NCBI RefSeq assembly: GCF_001500125.1
Contig: NZ_LQIV01000041.1
Coordinates: 186,001-250,000, forward strand
Source of the DNA: Mycobacterium sp. IS-1742
GTDB taxonomy: Bacteria > Actinomycetota > Actinomycetes > Mycobacteriales > Mycobacteriaceae
Length of the DNA: 64,000 bases
Direction: 5' to 3'
A model generated the notes under the pieces. That model saw only the letters and a program-made list of their open reading frames with translations. It did no database searches and was not told the origin of the DNA. How positions within the stretch are numbered: the stretch's first letter is position 1; the number at the start of each line of letters is the position of its first letter. Below are positions 7,970-16,306 of the stretch, one piece after another. Both the position numbers and the translations under genes were made by a program.

Positions 7970-8947
7970 TCAGACAGAATTGCGCAGGATCGCCCGAGCC
8001 CGGTCGGTGTCCGTCCCCATCGTCGCGATCAGGTCGTCGACGGAGTCGAACTTCTCCTGCCCGCGGATGCGGGCCACGAAGTCGACCGCGACGTGCTGTC
8101 CGTAGAGGTCGGCGGAGGTGTCGAGGACGAATGCCTCGACGGTGCGGGTGCGCCCCGAGAACGTCGGGTTGGTGCCCACGGACACGGCCGCCTGGTAGCG
8201 CTCGCCGGGCACCACCGTGCCCATCACCGGCCCGTGCCCGAGGACGGTGAACCACGCGGCGTAGACGCCGTCGGCCGGGATGGCCGAGTACATCGGCGGC
8301 GCCACGTTCGCGGTCGGGAAGCCCAGCCCGCGACCCCGCCCGTCACCACGCACCACGACCCCCTCGACGCGATGCGGACGGCCCAATGCCTCCGCGGCGG
8401 CGATGACGTCACCCGCGTCGACGCAGGAGCGGATGTAGGTCGACGAGAACGTGACGGTCTCGTCGCGGTGGTGTTCGGCCACGAGAGACAGGCTGTCGAC
8501 GGCGAAGCCGAACCGCTCCCCCGCCTTGCGCAGCAGGTCGACGTTGCCGGCCGCTTTCTTGCCGAAGGTGAAGTTCTCCCCGACGACGACCGCGACGAGG
8601 TGCAGCCGTTCGACGAGCAGTTCGTGGATGTAGCGCTCCGGGGTCAGCTTCATGAAGTCCGCCGTGAACGGCATCACCAGGAAGACGTCGATGCCCATCT
8701 CCTCGACCAGCTCCGCCCGGCGGGTCAGCGTGGTCAGCTGAGCCGGATGGCTACCCGGGAAGACGACCTCCATGGGGTGCGGGTCGAACGTCATCAGCAC
8801 CGTCGGCACACCGCGGGACCGGCCGGACTTGACCGCGTTGTCGATCAACTCCGCGTGACCACGGTGGACACCGTCGAACACCCCGATGGTGACGACACAC
8901 CGCCCCCAGTCCGTGGGGATGTCGTCCTGACCCCGCCAGCGCTGCAC
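7970..8947 (-). CDS. ribF: Bifunctional riboflavin kinase / FAD synthetase
   Basis: Makes FMN from riboflavin and then FAD. The N-terminal nucleotidyltransferase domain shows GVFDGVHRGHAELI and TFDPHPMEVVFPG. The C-terminal kinase domain shows GRGLGFPTANV and GVYAAWF. The frame is open to 8971, but the GTG at 8947 (VQRWRGQDDIPTDWG) matches the start I expect for the mycobacterial protein and gives 325 residues. It is divergent from the metal regulator gene and upstream of rpsO, as in M. tuberculosis. Confidence 0.95.
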   Translation of the reverse strand: MQRWRGQDDIPTDWGRCVVTIGVFDGVHRGHAELIDNAVKSGRSRGVPTVLMTFDPHPMEVVFPGSHPAQLTTLTRRAELVEEMGIDVFLVMPFTADFMKLTPERYIHELLVERLHLVAVVVGENFTFGKKAAGNVDLLRKAGERFGFAVDSLSLVAEHHRDETVTFSSTYIRSCVDAGDVIAAAEALGRPHRVEGVVVRGDGRGRGLGFPTANVAPPMYSAIPADGVYAAWFTVLGHGPVMGTVVPGERYQAAVSVGTNPTFSGRTRTVEAFVLDTSADLYGQHVAVDFVARIRGQEKFDSVDDLIATMGTDTDRARAILRNSV

Positions 8948-9014
8948 GACCGCAAGCCTACGGCGCGCCACGCTCGCCGGTTCCGCTAGATCACCGGATC
9001 GGGCGGTGAGTGCC

Positions 9015-9028
9015 TAAACTTTGTCACT
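9015..9028 (+). promoter_or_regulatory. Putative -10 for a leaderless mntR/sirR transcript
   Basis: TAAACT at 9015-9020 lies 8 bases before the GTG at 9029, so transcription would begin at or next to the start codon. No ribosome-binding sequence is seen between. The -35 region is not recognisable. Inferred from spacing only. Confidence 0.4.
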
Positions 9029-9724
9029 GTGAGTCCTGACAGCAACCCCCGCGACCTGACGACGGTCGCGCAGGACTACCTCAAGACCATCTGGACCGCG
9101 CAGGAGTGGTCCCACGAGAAGGTCAGCACGAAGTTGCTGGCCGAACGAATCGGTGTGTCGGCGTCCACCGCATCGGAGTCGATCCGCAAACTCGCCGACC
9201 AGGGTCTGGTCAACCACGAGAAGTACGGGGCGGTGACGCTGACGGACGAGGGCAGGCACGCCGCCCTCCAGATGGTGCGCCGGCACCGGCTGATGGAGAC
9301 GTTCCTGGTCAACGAGCTGGGGTACAGCTGGGACGAGGTCCACGACGAGGCCGAGGTGCTCGAGCACGCGGTGTCGGATCTGATGCTGATGCGCATCGAC
9401 GCCAAACTCGGCCACCCGACCCGCGATCCGCACGGCGACCCGATCCCCGCGGCCGACGGCCGGGTGCCCACCCCGCCCGCGCGCCAGTTGTCCGAGTGCG
9501 AGAACGGCGACGCGGGCACCGTGGCGCGGATCTCCGACGCCGACCCCGAGATGCTGCGCTACTTCGACAGCGTGGGCATCAGCCTGGACTCGCGACTGCG
9601 GGTGCTGGCACGGCGCGATTTCGCCGGCCTGATCTCGGTGGCCGTCGAGGGCAGCGACGGCGACGACGCCACCGTCGACCTGGGAAGCCCTGCGGCAGAG
9701 GCGATCTGGGTCGTCGTCCCGTAA
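9029..9724 (+). CDS. sirR: DtxR/IdeR-family metal-dependent regulator, MntR/SirR type
   Basis: A 231-residue repressor with an N-terminal winged helix (LLAERIGVSASTASESIRKL recognition helix, residues about 38-57), a metal-binding dimerisation domain (residues about 75-150, with RRHRLMETFL and DEVHDEAEVLEHAVSD) and a C-terminal SH3-like FeoA domain. The position next to ribF/truB corresponds to Rv2788 of M. tuberculosis, a manganese-responsive MntR-like protein; IdeR lies elsewhere in mycobacterial genomes. The predicted targets are Mn transporters, none of which is in this window. Confidence 0.85.
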   Translation: MSPDSNPRDLTTVAQDYLKTIWTAQEWSHEKVSTKLLAERIGVSASTASESIRKLADQGLVNHEKYGAVTLTDEGRHAALQMVRRHRLMETFLVNELGYSWDEVHDEAEVLEHAVSDLMLMRIDAKLGHPTRDPHGDPIPAADGRVPTPPARQLSECENGDAGTVARISDADPEMLRYFDSVGISLDSRLRVLARRDFAGLISVAVEGSDGDDATVDLGSPAAEAIWVVVP

Positions 9725-10618
9725 CTACAGGGTCGCCGGCCGCAGCACGACCACCGACCTGGTCCGCTGTCCGCCGTCCTCGAGCAGAGCGAGGACGGAG
9801 CCGTCCGGCGCGGTGGCCGCGTACACCCCGCTCAGACCCGCCGGTTTCAGGGGCCTTCCGTGCCGGGTGGACTCCGCCTCCTCGGCGGAGAGGTCGCGGC
9901 GCGGGAACGCCAGCAGGCACGCCTCGTCGAGCGAATGGCTCAGTCGCGGCTCGTCGGCCAGGGCGTCGAGCGTGTACGCCTCGTCCAGCCCGAACCGCCC
10001 GACCTGGGTGCGCCGCAGCGCGGTCAGATGCCCGCCGACCGCGAGGGCCGCGCCGACGTCGCGGGCCAGCGCCCGGATGTAGGTGCCGCTCGAGCAGTCC
10101 ACCGCGACGTCGACATCGACGATCGCGTCGACCCGGCGGACCGCGAGCACGTCGAAGCGGTCGATGCGCACGCGGCGGGCGGCCAGTTCCACCATCTGTC
10201 CCTCCCGCACGAGCTTGTAGGCGCGCTGACCGCCCACCTTGATCGCGCTGACCGCCGACGGCACCTGGTCGATCTCCCCCCGCAGCGCCGCGACGGCCCG
10301 ACCGATCTGCTCGTCGGTGACCCCGGTGGCCGGGGTGGTCTCGACGACCTCCCCCTCGGCGTCCTCGGTCGTGGTGGTCTGCCCGAGCCGGATGGTCGCC
10401 GCGTACGACTTGTCGGTCGCGGTGAGCAGCCCGAGCAGTTTGGTGGCGCGGTCGATGCCCACGACCAGCACACCGGTGGCCATCGGGTCGAGCGTGCCCG
10501 CGTGACCGACCTTGCGCGTGCCGAAGATCCGTCGGCACCGGCCGACCACGTCGTGGCTGGTCATGCCGGCGGGTTTGTCGACGACGACGAGGCCGCCGCC
10601 GACCCCGGCGCCGGTCAC
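9725..10618 (-). CDS. truB: tRNA pseudouridine-55 synthase
   Basis: Converts U55 of the tRNA T-loop to pseudouridine. The protein of 297 residues has the catalytic aspartate in HAGTLDPMATGVL (D44), plus DKPAGMTSHD near the start and the KxxAYKLVREG region. The frame runs open further upstream, but the GTG at 10618 overlaps the pptT stop codon in a GTGA arrangement and gives the usual family N-terminus. It is the third gene of an overlapping pptH-pptT-truB set, so it is translationally coupled to pptT. Confidence 0.95.
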   Translation of the reverse strand: MTGAGVGGGLVVVDKPAGMTSHDVVGRCRRIFGTRKVGHAGTLDPMATGVLVVGIDRATKLLGLLTATDKSYAATIRLGQTTTTEDAEGEVVETTPATGVTDEQIGRAVAALRGEIDQVPSAVSAIKVGGQRAYKLVREGQMVELAARRVRIDRFDVLAVRRVDAIVDVDVAVDCSSGTYIRALARDVGAALAVGGHLTALRRTQVGRFGLDEAYTLDALADEPRLSHSLDEACLLAFPRRDLSAEEAESTRHGRPLKPAGLSGVYAATAPDGSVLALLEDGGQRTRSVVVLRPATL

Positions 10619-11286
10619 AGGACGATCGCCGTCAGCGCCAGCCCGTCCCGCACCGACCATCTGCCCTCCAGGGTGGTCAGCGGCGGACCGGTCTCGGCGG
10701 CAGGATCGATCAGCACCCTGGAGACGAACCGTCCGGTTGACCCCGACCCATCGACGTGGAACGTGATGTGGGCGTCCTCGAAGCCGAGCCACCGATGCGT
10801 CAGCGGGAACCAGGCCTTGTACGTTGCCTCCTTGGCGCAGAACAGGATCCGGTCCCAGTGCAGACCTCCGGGCAGGCCCGCCAGGGCACTGCGCTCAGCG
10901 GGCAGGCTGATCGCGTCGAGCACCCCGTTGGGCAGCACGCCGTGCGGTTCGGCGTCGATCCCGACGGAGCGGACGTCGCCGCGGCGGGCGACGGCGGCGC
11001 CGCGAAAACCCTCGCAGTGCGTGAGGCTGCCCACCACACCGTCGGGCCAGCGCGGTTCACCCTTGTCGCCCTTGAGGATCGGAACCGGCGGCAGGCCGAG
11101 CACATCGAGCGCTTCACGCGCGCAGTGGCGGACGGTGACGAACTCGTTGCGGCGCTTTGCGACCGAGCGCGCGATCAACGGTTCCTCTTCGGGCAGCGGG
11201 GCGATGTCGGGCGGATCGTCGTAGCGTTCGGCGGAGATCACCCTGTCCCCCAGCACCTCCGGCAGCAGCGTCATGCGCGGGGTCAT
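10615..11286 (-). CDS. pptT: 4'-phosphopantetheinyl transferase PptT
   Basis: An Sfp-type enzyme that loads phosphopantetheine from CoA onto type I acyl carrier proteins and NRPS/PKS carriers, essential for mycolate and siderophore synthesis. The 223-residue protein shows the Mg-binding VGIDAEP (D111, E113) and the KEATYKAWF motif (E153), as well as SVAKRRNEF and KGDKGEPRWP. The ATG at 11286 overlaps the stop of the preceding pptH gene (ATGA) and was chosen for that reason; MTLL at 11274 is an alternative. Coupling to pptH, which removes the same group, is the known mycobacterial arrangement. Confidence 0.96.
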   Translation of the reverse strand: MTPRMTLLPEVLGDRVISAERYDDPPDIAPLPEEEPLIARSVAKRRNEFVTVRHCAREALDVLGLPPVPILKGDKGEPRWPDGVVGSLTHCEGFRGAAVARRGDVRSVGIDAEPHGVLPNGVLDAISLPAERSALAGLPGGLHWDRILFCAKEATYKAWFPLTHRWLGFEDAHITFHVDGSGSTGRFVSRVLIDPAAETGPPLTTLEGRWSVRDGLALTAIVL

Positions 11287-12245
11287 CCGCGCCTCGCCCT
11301 GATCCGCTCCTGCATCTTCGCGGCGTTCTCCCGCATCTCCTGGGTGATCTGGAAATGGCCGCCGAACTCGTTGAGGTAGCCGGGCGGGTACTTCGGTTCG
11401 GGCAGGATCTGGCGCAACCACCGATAGGGCTTGCGGCGCCGCCATTCCCGCGGATATCCGACCGACACCTCTTCGAAGCGCACGTCGTCGTACCAGGTGG
11501 TGCGCGGAATGTGCAGATGCCCGTACACCGAACACGCCGCGTTGTACCGGGTGTGCCAGTCCGCGGTCGCGGTCGTGCCACACCACAGCGAGAACTCCGG
11601 ATAGAACATCGCCTCGCAGGGTTCGCGCACCATCGGGAAGTGGTTCACCTGGATCGTCGGCGTCATCCAGTCGAGGTCCTCGAGGCGCTTGCGGGTGTAG
11701 GCCACCCGATCGCGGCACCAGGCGTCGCGGGTGGCATAGGGCTCGGCCGACAGCAGGAATTCGTCGGTGCCGACGACGTTGCGCTCGCGAGCGATGGCCA
11801 GCCCCTCGGCCTTGGACGCCGCTCCCCGGGGCAGGAAGCTGTAGTCGTACAGCAGGAACATCGGCACGATCGTCGCGGGGCCGCCCTCCTCGGTCCACAC
11901 CGGGAACGGGTGCTCCGGGGTGACGATGCCCATCTCGTCGCACATCGTGACCAGGTAGTCGTAGCGCGACTTGCCGAAGATCTGCATCGGATCTCTGGTG
12001 GTCGTCCACAGTTCGTGGTTGCCCGGCACCCAGATGACCTTCGCGAAACGCTTCCGCAGCACGTCCAGTGCCCAGCGGATCTCGTCGGTGCGCTCGCCGA
12101 CGTCGCCGGCGACGATCAGCCAGTCGTCCGGCGAGGACGGATAGAGCGACTCGGTGACCGGCTTGTTGCCGGTGTGACCCGTGTGCAGGTCGCTGATCGC
12201 CCACAACACCGGTCGCCGGTCGCGGGGGCTCTGGGGTGTCGCCAC
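11283..12245 (-). CDS. pptH: Metallophosphoesterase PptH (phosphopantetheinyl hydrolase)
   Basis: A calcineurin-like phosphoesterase of 320 residues with the metal motifs SDLHTGH, GDVGER, GNHELW and GHLHIPRT, in that order. The M. tuberculosis counterpart Rv2795c was shown to remove phosphopantetheine from carrier proteins, opposing PptT, and its loss gives resistance to a PptT inhibitor. The frame is open to 12290; the GTG at 12245 (VATPQSP) is preferred because the residues before it are not family-like. It shares 4 bases with pptT, so the opposing enzymes are made in a coupled way. Confidence 0.9.
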   Translation of the reverse strand: MATPQSPRDRRPVLWAISDLHTGHTGNKPVTESLYPSSPDDWLIVAGDVGERTDEIRWALDVLRKRFAKVIWVPGNHELWTTTRDPMQIFGKSRYDYLVTMCDEMGIVTPEHPFPVWTEEGGPATIVPMFLLYDYSFLPRGAASKAEGLAIARERNVVGTDEFLLSAEPYATRDAWCRDRVAYTRKRLEDLDWMTPTIQVNHFPMVREPCEAMFYPEFSLWCGTTATADWHTRYNAACSVYGHLHIPRTTWYDDVRFEEVSVGYPREWRRRKPYRWLRQILPEPKYPPGYLNEFGGHFQITQEMRENAAKMQERIRARRG

Positions 12246-12291
12246 AACCGACCAGCCTACTGATGCGCCGGCCGGCGTCGTCTCGAGCAAC

Positions 12292-12305
12292 TAGAACGTG
12301 TTCTC
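12292..12305. promoter_or_regulatory. KstR-like palindrome
   Basis: TAGAACGTGTTCTC matches the KstR consensus TnnAACnnGTTnnA except at the last base. KstR is the TetR-family repressor of cholesterol-catabolism genes. The site is 47 bases upstream of the pptH start and about 97 bases upstream of the plus-strand DUF3558-like gene at 12402, so either could be the target. Assigned by motif only. Confidence 0.5.
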
Positions 12306-12401
12306 ATTCCGGGTTCTGCGGGGACGTGCCGACGGCTACACTCCCCGAAGGGTCGGACACGACACGCGGCGGACTGAGCCGTTCTGACATCAGGGGGTGA
12401 C

Positions 12402-12983
12402 ATGGCCGCCAAGCTGAGGGTGCTCTCGGCGTTGTGTGCGCTGTTCGCGGCAGTCATGGTGGTGTTCGCGACCAACCCGACCGGCGGGCCCGCCCTGCGC
12501 GGGGTCGACCTGCGCTCGACGTTCCTGCCGCTGACCGGGTCGACGACGATCAAGTACCCGGTGCTCGACACCGTCGATCCGTCACCGTTCGACCCGTGCC
12601 GCGACATCCCGCTCGACGTCGTCCAGCGCGCGGGTCTGGCCTTCACGCCACCCGCCCCGGAAGACGCGCTGCGTTGCAAGTACGACGCGGGCAACTACCA
12701 GATGACCATCGAGGCGTTCGTCTGGCGGACCTACGAGGAGACGCTGCCGCCCGACGCCGTCCAGCTCGACATCGCCGGGCACCGGGCCGCGCAGTACTGG
12801 ATCATGAAGCCCACCGACTGGAACAACCGGTGGTGGATCACGTGCGCGGTCGCCTTCGACACGAGCTACGGCGTCATCCAGCAGGTGATGTTCTACTCGC
12901 CGATCTACTCGCAGCCCGACGTCGACTGCATGCAGACCAACCTGCAGAAGGCGCACGAACTGGCGCCGCACTACAAGTATTAG
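12402..12983 (+). CDS. Exported DUF3558-like protein
   Basis: A 193-residue protein with an N-terminal hydrophobic segment (LRVLSALCALFAAVMVVFAT, residues 5-24) that should be a signal peptide or anchor. The mature part fits the mycobacterial DUF3558 layout: FDPCRDIPLDVVQRAGL, a second cysteine in LRCKYDAGNY, then ITCAVAFDT and DVDCMQTNLQKAHELAP. The paired cysteines suggest disulfides. No lipobox is clear. Function is unknown. It is separated from pptH by a divergent region bearing a KstR-like site. Confidence 0.75.
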   Translation: MAAKLRVLSALCALFAAVMVVFATNPTGGPALRGVDLRSTFLPLTGSTTIKYPVLDTVDPSPFDPCRDIPLDVVQRAGLAFTPPAPEDALRCKYDAGNYQMTIEAFVWRTYEETLPPDAVQLDIAGHRAAQYWIMKPTDWNNRWWITCAVAFDTSYGVIQQVMFYSPIYSQPDVDCMQTNLQKAHELAPHYKY

Positions 12984-13013
12984 CCGCCGCCGCCGCTGGC
13001 TACCCTTGGCCGG

Positions 13014-14669
13014 ATGACCTCAACCGGTTCCGCCGTGCTGCGCCGTTCGGTCGGCGACGCCGTCAGCCGCATCCTCGCCGTTCCCCCGCGCACCGGCGGT
13101 TTCACCGTCGAGCGCGGCGTGCGGGTGCCGATGCGCGACGGTGTCGACCTGATCGCCGACCACTACATCCCGGACTCCCAGACGGCGGCGGGCACGCTCC
13201 TGGTACGCGGCCCCTACGGCCGCGGCTGGCCGTTCTCACTGCTGTTCGCGGTCGTGTACGCGGCGCGGGGCTACCACGTCGTGGTGCAGAGTGTGCGGGG
13301 CACGTTCGGCTCGGGCGGCGAGTTCACCCCGATGGTCCACGAGAAGGACGACGGGGCCGACACCGCGGCGTGGCTGCGCGAACAACCCTGGTTCACCGGT
13401 TCTTTCGCGACCGTCGGGCTGTCCTATCTCGGGTTCACCCAGTGGGCGTTGCTCACCGACCCGCCACCGGAGCTGAAGGCCGCCGCGATCGCCGTCGGCC
13501 CACACGACTTCCGCGCGTCGTCGTGGGGCACCGGGTCGTTCTCGCTGAACGACTTCCTGGGCTGGAGCGACATGGTCAGCCGCCAGGAGGACAACCGCGG
13601 TGTGGCGGCGCTGATCCGGCAGGTGCGGGCCCGACGAGCACTCGCGCGCGCCACTGCGGACCTTCCGCTCGGCGAGGCCGGACGGCGGCTCCTCGGCGAC
13701 GGTGCGAACTGGTTCGAGTCCTGGATCGAACAGGCCGAGGACGCCGCGTTCTGGGACGATCTGCGGGCCAACGAGGCACTCGACCGGGTCGATGTCCCCA
13801 TCCTGCTGTTCGGCGGCTGGCAGGACCTCTTCCTCGAGCAGACCCTGGCCCAGTACACCCACCTGCGGCGCCGCGGAGTGCCGGCCGCGCTGACGGTCGG
13901 GGCGTGGACACACACGCAGCTGATGACGAAAGCCGCCCCCACCGTCGTACGCGAGACGCTGGACTGGCTGGACACCCACCTGGGCGACGTACCGGCATCC
14001 GGGCGCTCCCCGGTGCGCATCGAGATCAACAACGATCGGTGGCACGACCTCGCGGACTGGCCGCCGTCGATGCCCGAACTACAGCTGTTTCCACATGTGA
14101 CAGGCGAATTGTCCACGGCGCCACCGGATCCGACGGCTGCGCCTTCGGTGTTCACCTTCGATCCGACCGACCCCACCCCGACCATCGGCGGCCGCCTGCT
14201 CTCCGCGCAGGGCGGCTACCGCGCCGACCGCAGGCTGGCCCACCGAGACGATGTGCTCGCTTTCACCGGTGCTCCGCTGCCCGCGGATCTCTACGTGGTC
14301 GGAACGCCCGTGGTCGAGCTCGCGCACTCGTGTGACAACCCGCACCGCGACCTGTTCGTGCGCCTGTCCGAGGTGGACCGGAAAGGGCGCTCCCGCAACG
14401 TCACCGATGGATACCGGCGCCTGTCGGGTGAGGACGGCGTCGTGCGCCTCGACCTCGACGCGGTGGCCCACCGCTTCCGCGCGGGGTCCCGGTTGCGCCT
14501 GATGATCGCCGGTGGCTCCCATCCGCGGTTCGCCCGCAACCTCGGGACCGGCGAACCACCGATCAGCGGCAGCAGGACCGTCCCGGCCACCCACACGGTG
14601 CACCACGGCGCAGGCGGGGTGTCGCGGCTGCTGCTGCCCGCCGGTCCGACGCCCCCGTCAGCCGACTGA
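13014..14669 (+). CDS. CocE/NonD-family serine hydrolase (X-Pro dipeptidyl-peptidase type)
   Basis: A 551-residue alpha/beta hydrolase of the S15/CocE class. The nucleophile is S137 in GLSYLG; VPMRDGVDLIADHYIP (residues 38-53) and VVQSVRGTFGSGGEF (90-104) are the family's early motifs. A D of the triad is likely in LFGGWQDLF and the His in GAWTHTQ. The C-terminal third is a jelly-roll domain (APLPADLYVVGTPVVEL onward). Substrates are esters or acyl-peptides and cannot be told from sequence. It probably matches Rv2800. It is 30 bases after the DUF3558-like gene. Confidence 0.88.
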   Translation: MTSTGSAVLRRSVGDAVSRILAVPPRTGGFTVERGVRVPMRDGVDLIADHYIPDSQTAAGTLLVRGPYGRGWPFSLLFAVVYAARGYHVVVQSVRGTFGSGGEFTPMVHEKDDGADTAAWLREQPWFTGSFATVGLSYLGFTQWALLTDPPPELKAAAIAVGPHDFRASSWGTGSFSLNDFLGWSDMVSRQEDNRGVAALIRQVRARRALARATADLPLGEAGRRLLGDGANWFESWIEQAEDAAFWDDLRANEALDRVDVPILLFGGWQDLFLEQTLAQYTHLRRRGVPAALTVGAWTHTQLMTKAAPTVVRETLDWLDTHLGDVPASGRSPVRIEINNDRWHDLADWPPSMPELQLFPHVTGELSTAPPDPTAAPSVFTFDPTDPTPTIGGRLLSAQGGYRADRRLAHRDDVLAFTGAPLPADLYVVGTPVVELAHSCDNPHRDLFVRLSEVDRKGRSRNVTDGYRRLSGEDGVVRLDLDAVAHRFRAGSRLRLMIAGGSHPRFARNLGTGEPPISGSRTVPATHTVHHGAGGVSRLLLPAGPTPPSAD

Positions 14670-15206
14670 CCGGCGCACCGTGTCGGCGACCGCGGCGAGT
14701 GTGGCGTCGTCGTGCACCGGCGGCCCCCACTCCGGGCGCACCGGCAGGTCGGCCCAGCTCGTGCACCCCCCGTATTGCGGGGCGCGGTCGACGCGGACCG
14801 GTTCGGTCAACGGGCTGACCTGGACGACCAGCACGGTCAGCCGGTGTCTCGGCCGGAAGTCCAGCCGGTCGGCCCGCACGGACTCGGCGGTCCAGATGTG
14901 CATCGGCTCGAGTGCGCCGACGGCGTCGGGACGACTCACCTCGACCGCGGCGACGACTCGCGCTCCGGCGCGCAGCGTCAGCGCCTCCTCGGTGCTGTCG
15001 GCCGCGGCCGGGCCGAGGAGGTCGCGGTGCTCGGGGCGCACCCGTTCGGCGTGGCTGTGGGCGACCGTCGGAAACAGCAGGAACCGCTCGGCGCCGAGGT
15101 GGAACCGCTTCTCGCCGATGCCCCCCTTGCGCAGCAGCACGGTCTGCCTGCCGTCGAGCATCGCGTGCACGGCGGCACTCCACTCCTTGAGCGCCGGGGT
15201 GCTCAC
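14658..15206 (-). CDS. DUF1802 family protein
   Basis: A 182-residue protein that begins with the DUF1802 signature: LKEWSAAVHAMLDGRQTVLLRKGGI, followed by FHLGAERFLLFPTVAHSH. No catalytic function is known for the family. The GTG start at 15206 overlaps the stop of the DUF2277 gene (GTGA), so the pair is coupled. Its 3' end overlaps the convergent hydrolase gene by 12 bases. Confidence 0.85.
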   Translation of the reverse strand: MSTPALKEWSAAVHAMLDGRQTVLLRKGGIGEKRFHLGAERFLLFPTVAHSHAERVRPEHRDLLGPAAADSTEEALTLRAGARVVAAVEVSRPDAVGALEPMHIWTAESVRADRLDFRPRHRLTVLVVQVSPLTEPVRVDRAPQYGGCTSWADLPVRPEWGPPVHDDATLAAVADTVRRSVG

Positions 15207-15496
15207 GCCTGTGCGGGCGAGGAGCGATCAACCCCTGCGTTCAGCCGGGCCCGCACCTCGGGCCGGCGCAGCGGCGGCACGCTCTTGGGCGGTTGGCGTC
15301 GCGGGGGCAGCGCGGACAGCAGACGGGCCGTCGTCGCGGTGACCTCGGCGACGGCCGTCTCGAACGCGTCGGCGTTGGCCGCGGTGGGACGCGTGACCCC
15401 GCTGACTTTGCGGACGTACTGCCGGGCCGCCGCCTCGATCTCCTCAGCCGTGGCCGCCGGCTCCAGACCGCGCAGTTCGGTGATGTTTCGGCACAT
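15203..15496 (-). CDS. DUF2277 family protein
   Basis: A small protein of 97 residues starting MCRNITELRGLEPAATAEEIEAAARQYVRKVSG, the complete DUF2277 signature, and ending in a proline/arginine-rich tail. The ATG at 15496 is preferred to the one three codons upstream at 15505 because the family begins MCRNI. Function is unknown. It precedes and overlaps the DUF1802 gene and is divergent from the enoyl-CoA hydratase gene. Confidence 0.85.
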   Translation of the reverse strand: MCRNITELRGLEPAATAEEIEAAARQYVRKVSGVTRPTAANADAFETAVAEVTATTARLLSALPPRRQPPKSVPPLRRPEVRARLNAGVDRSSPAQA

Positions 15497-15534
15497 GACA
15501 GCCACGATAGGCGCGGGGGCTAGCGTCTAGCACC

Positions 15535-16302
15535 ATGAGCAACGCTGACACCCCTGACGTTCTGGCGATCGACACCACCGATCGGGTCCGCACCCTGACG
15601 CTGAATCGGCCGCAGGCCCGTAATGCGTTGTCCGCGGCGCTTCGTGAGGCGTTCTTCGGTGCGTTGCGCGACGCGGAGGACGACGACGCGGTCGACGTGG
15701 TGATCGTGACCGGAGCCGACCCGGTGTTCTGCGCGGGCCTCGACCTCAAGGAGCTCGGCGATCAGACCCGGTTGCCGGACATCTCGCCGAAATGGCCGTC
15801 GATGACCAAGCCGGTCATCGGCGCGATCAACGGTGCGGCGGTGACCGGCGGTCTCGAGCTCGCGCTTTACTGCGACATCCTCATCGCCTCCGAACAGGCC
15901 CGGTTCGCCGACACCCACGCCCGTGTCGGTCTGCTGCCGACCTGGGGTCTGTCGGTGCGGCTGCCGCAGAAGGTGGGCGTCGGCATGGCGCGGCGGATGA
16001 GCCTCACCGGCGACTACCTGTCGGCGACCGACGCGCTGCGGGCCGGCCTGGTCACCGAGGTCGTCCCGCACGCCGAACTGCTCCCCGCCGCGCGCGCGAT
16101 CGCGGCGTCGATCGTCGGCAACAACCAGCGCGCGGTGCGTTCGCTGCTGGAGTCCTACCACCGCATCGACGAGTCCCAGACCGCCGGCGCACTGTGGCTG
16201 GAGGCGGACGCCGCGCGCCGGTGGATGGCGTCGGCGACCGGCGACGACGTCGCCGCGAGCCGCGCCGCGGTGTTCGAGCGGGGCCGCGCCCAGGTGCGGT
16301 GA
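15535..16302 (+). CDS. echA16: Enoyl-CoA hydratase/isomerase family protein
   Basis: A 255-residue crotonase-fold protein. The oxyanion-hole stretches are visible: FCAGLDLKEL (residues about 64-73) and INGAAVTGGLELALYCDILIA (95-115). The position before dinF corresponds to EchA16 (Rv2831) of M. tuberculosis. Typical substrates are 2-enoyl-CoA thioesters, but crotonase paralogues vary and the exact reaction cannot be fixed from sequence. The ugp genes that lie between echA16 and dinF in M. tuberculosis are absent here. Confidence 0.88.
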   Translation: MSNADTPDVLAIDTTDRVRTLTLNRPQARNALSAALREAFFGALRDAEDDDAVDVVIVTGADPVFCAGLDLKELGDQTRLPDISPKWPSMTKPVIGAINGAAVTGGLELALYCDILIASEQARFADTHARVGLLPTWGLSVRLPQKVGVGMARRMSLTGDYLSATDALRAGLVTEVVPHAELLPAARAIAASIVGNNQRAVRSLLESYHRIDESQTAGALWLEADAARRWMASATGDDVAASRAAVFERGRAQVR

Positions 16303-16306
16303 GCGC

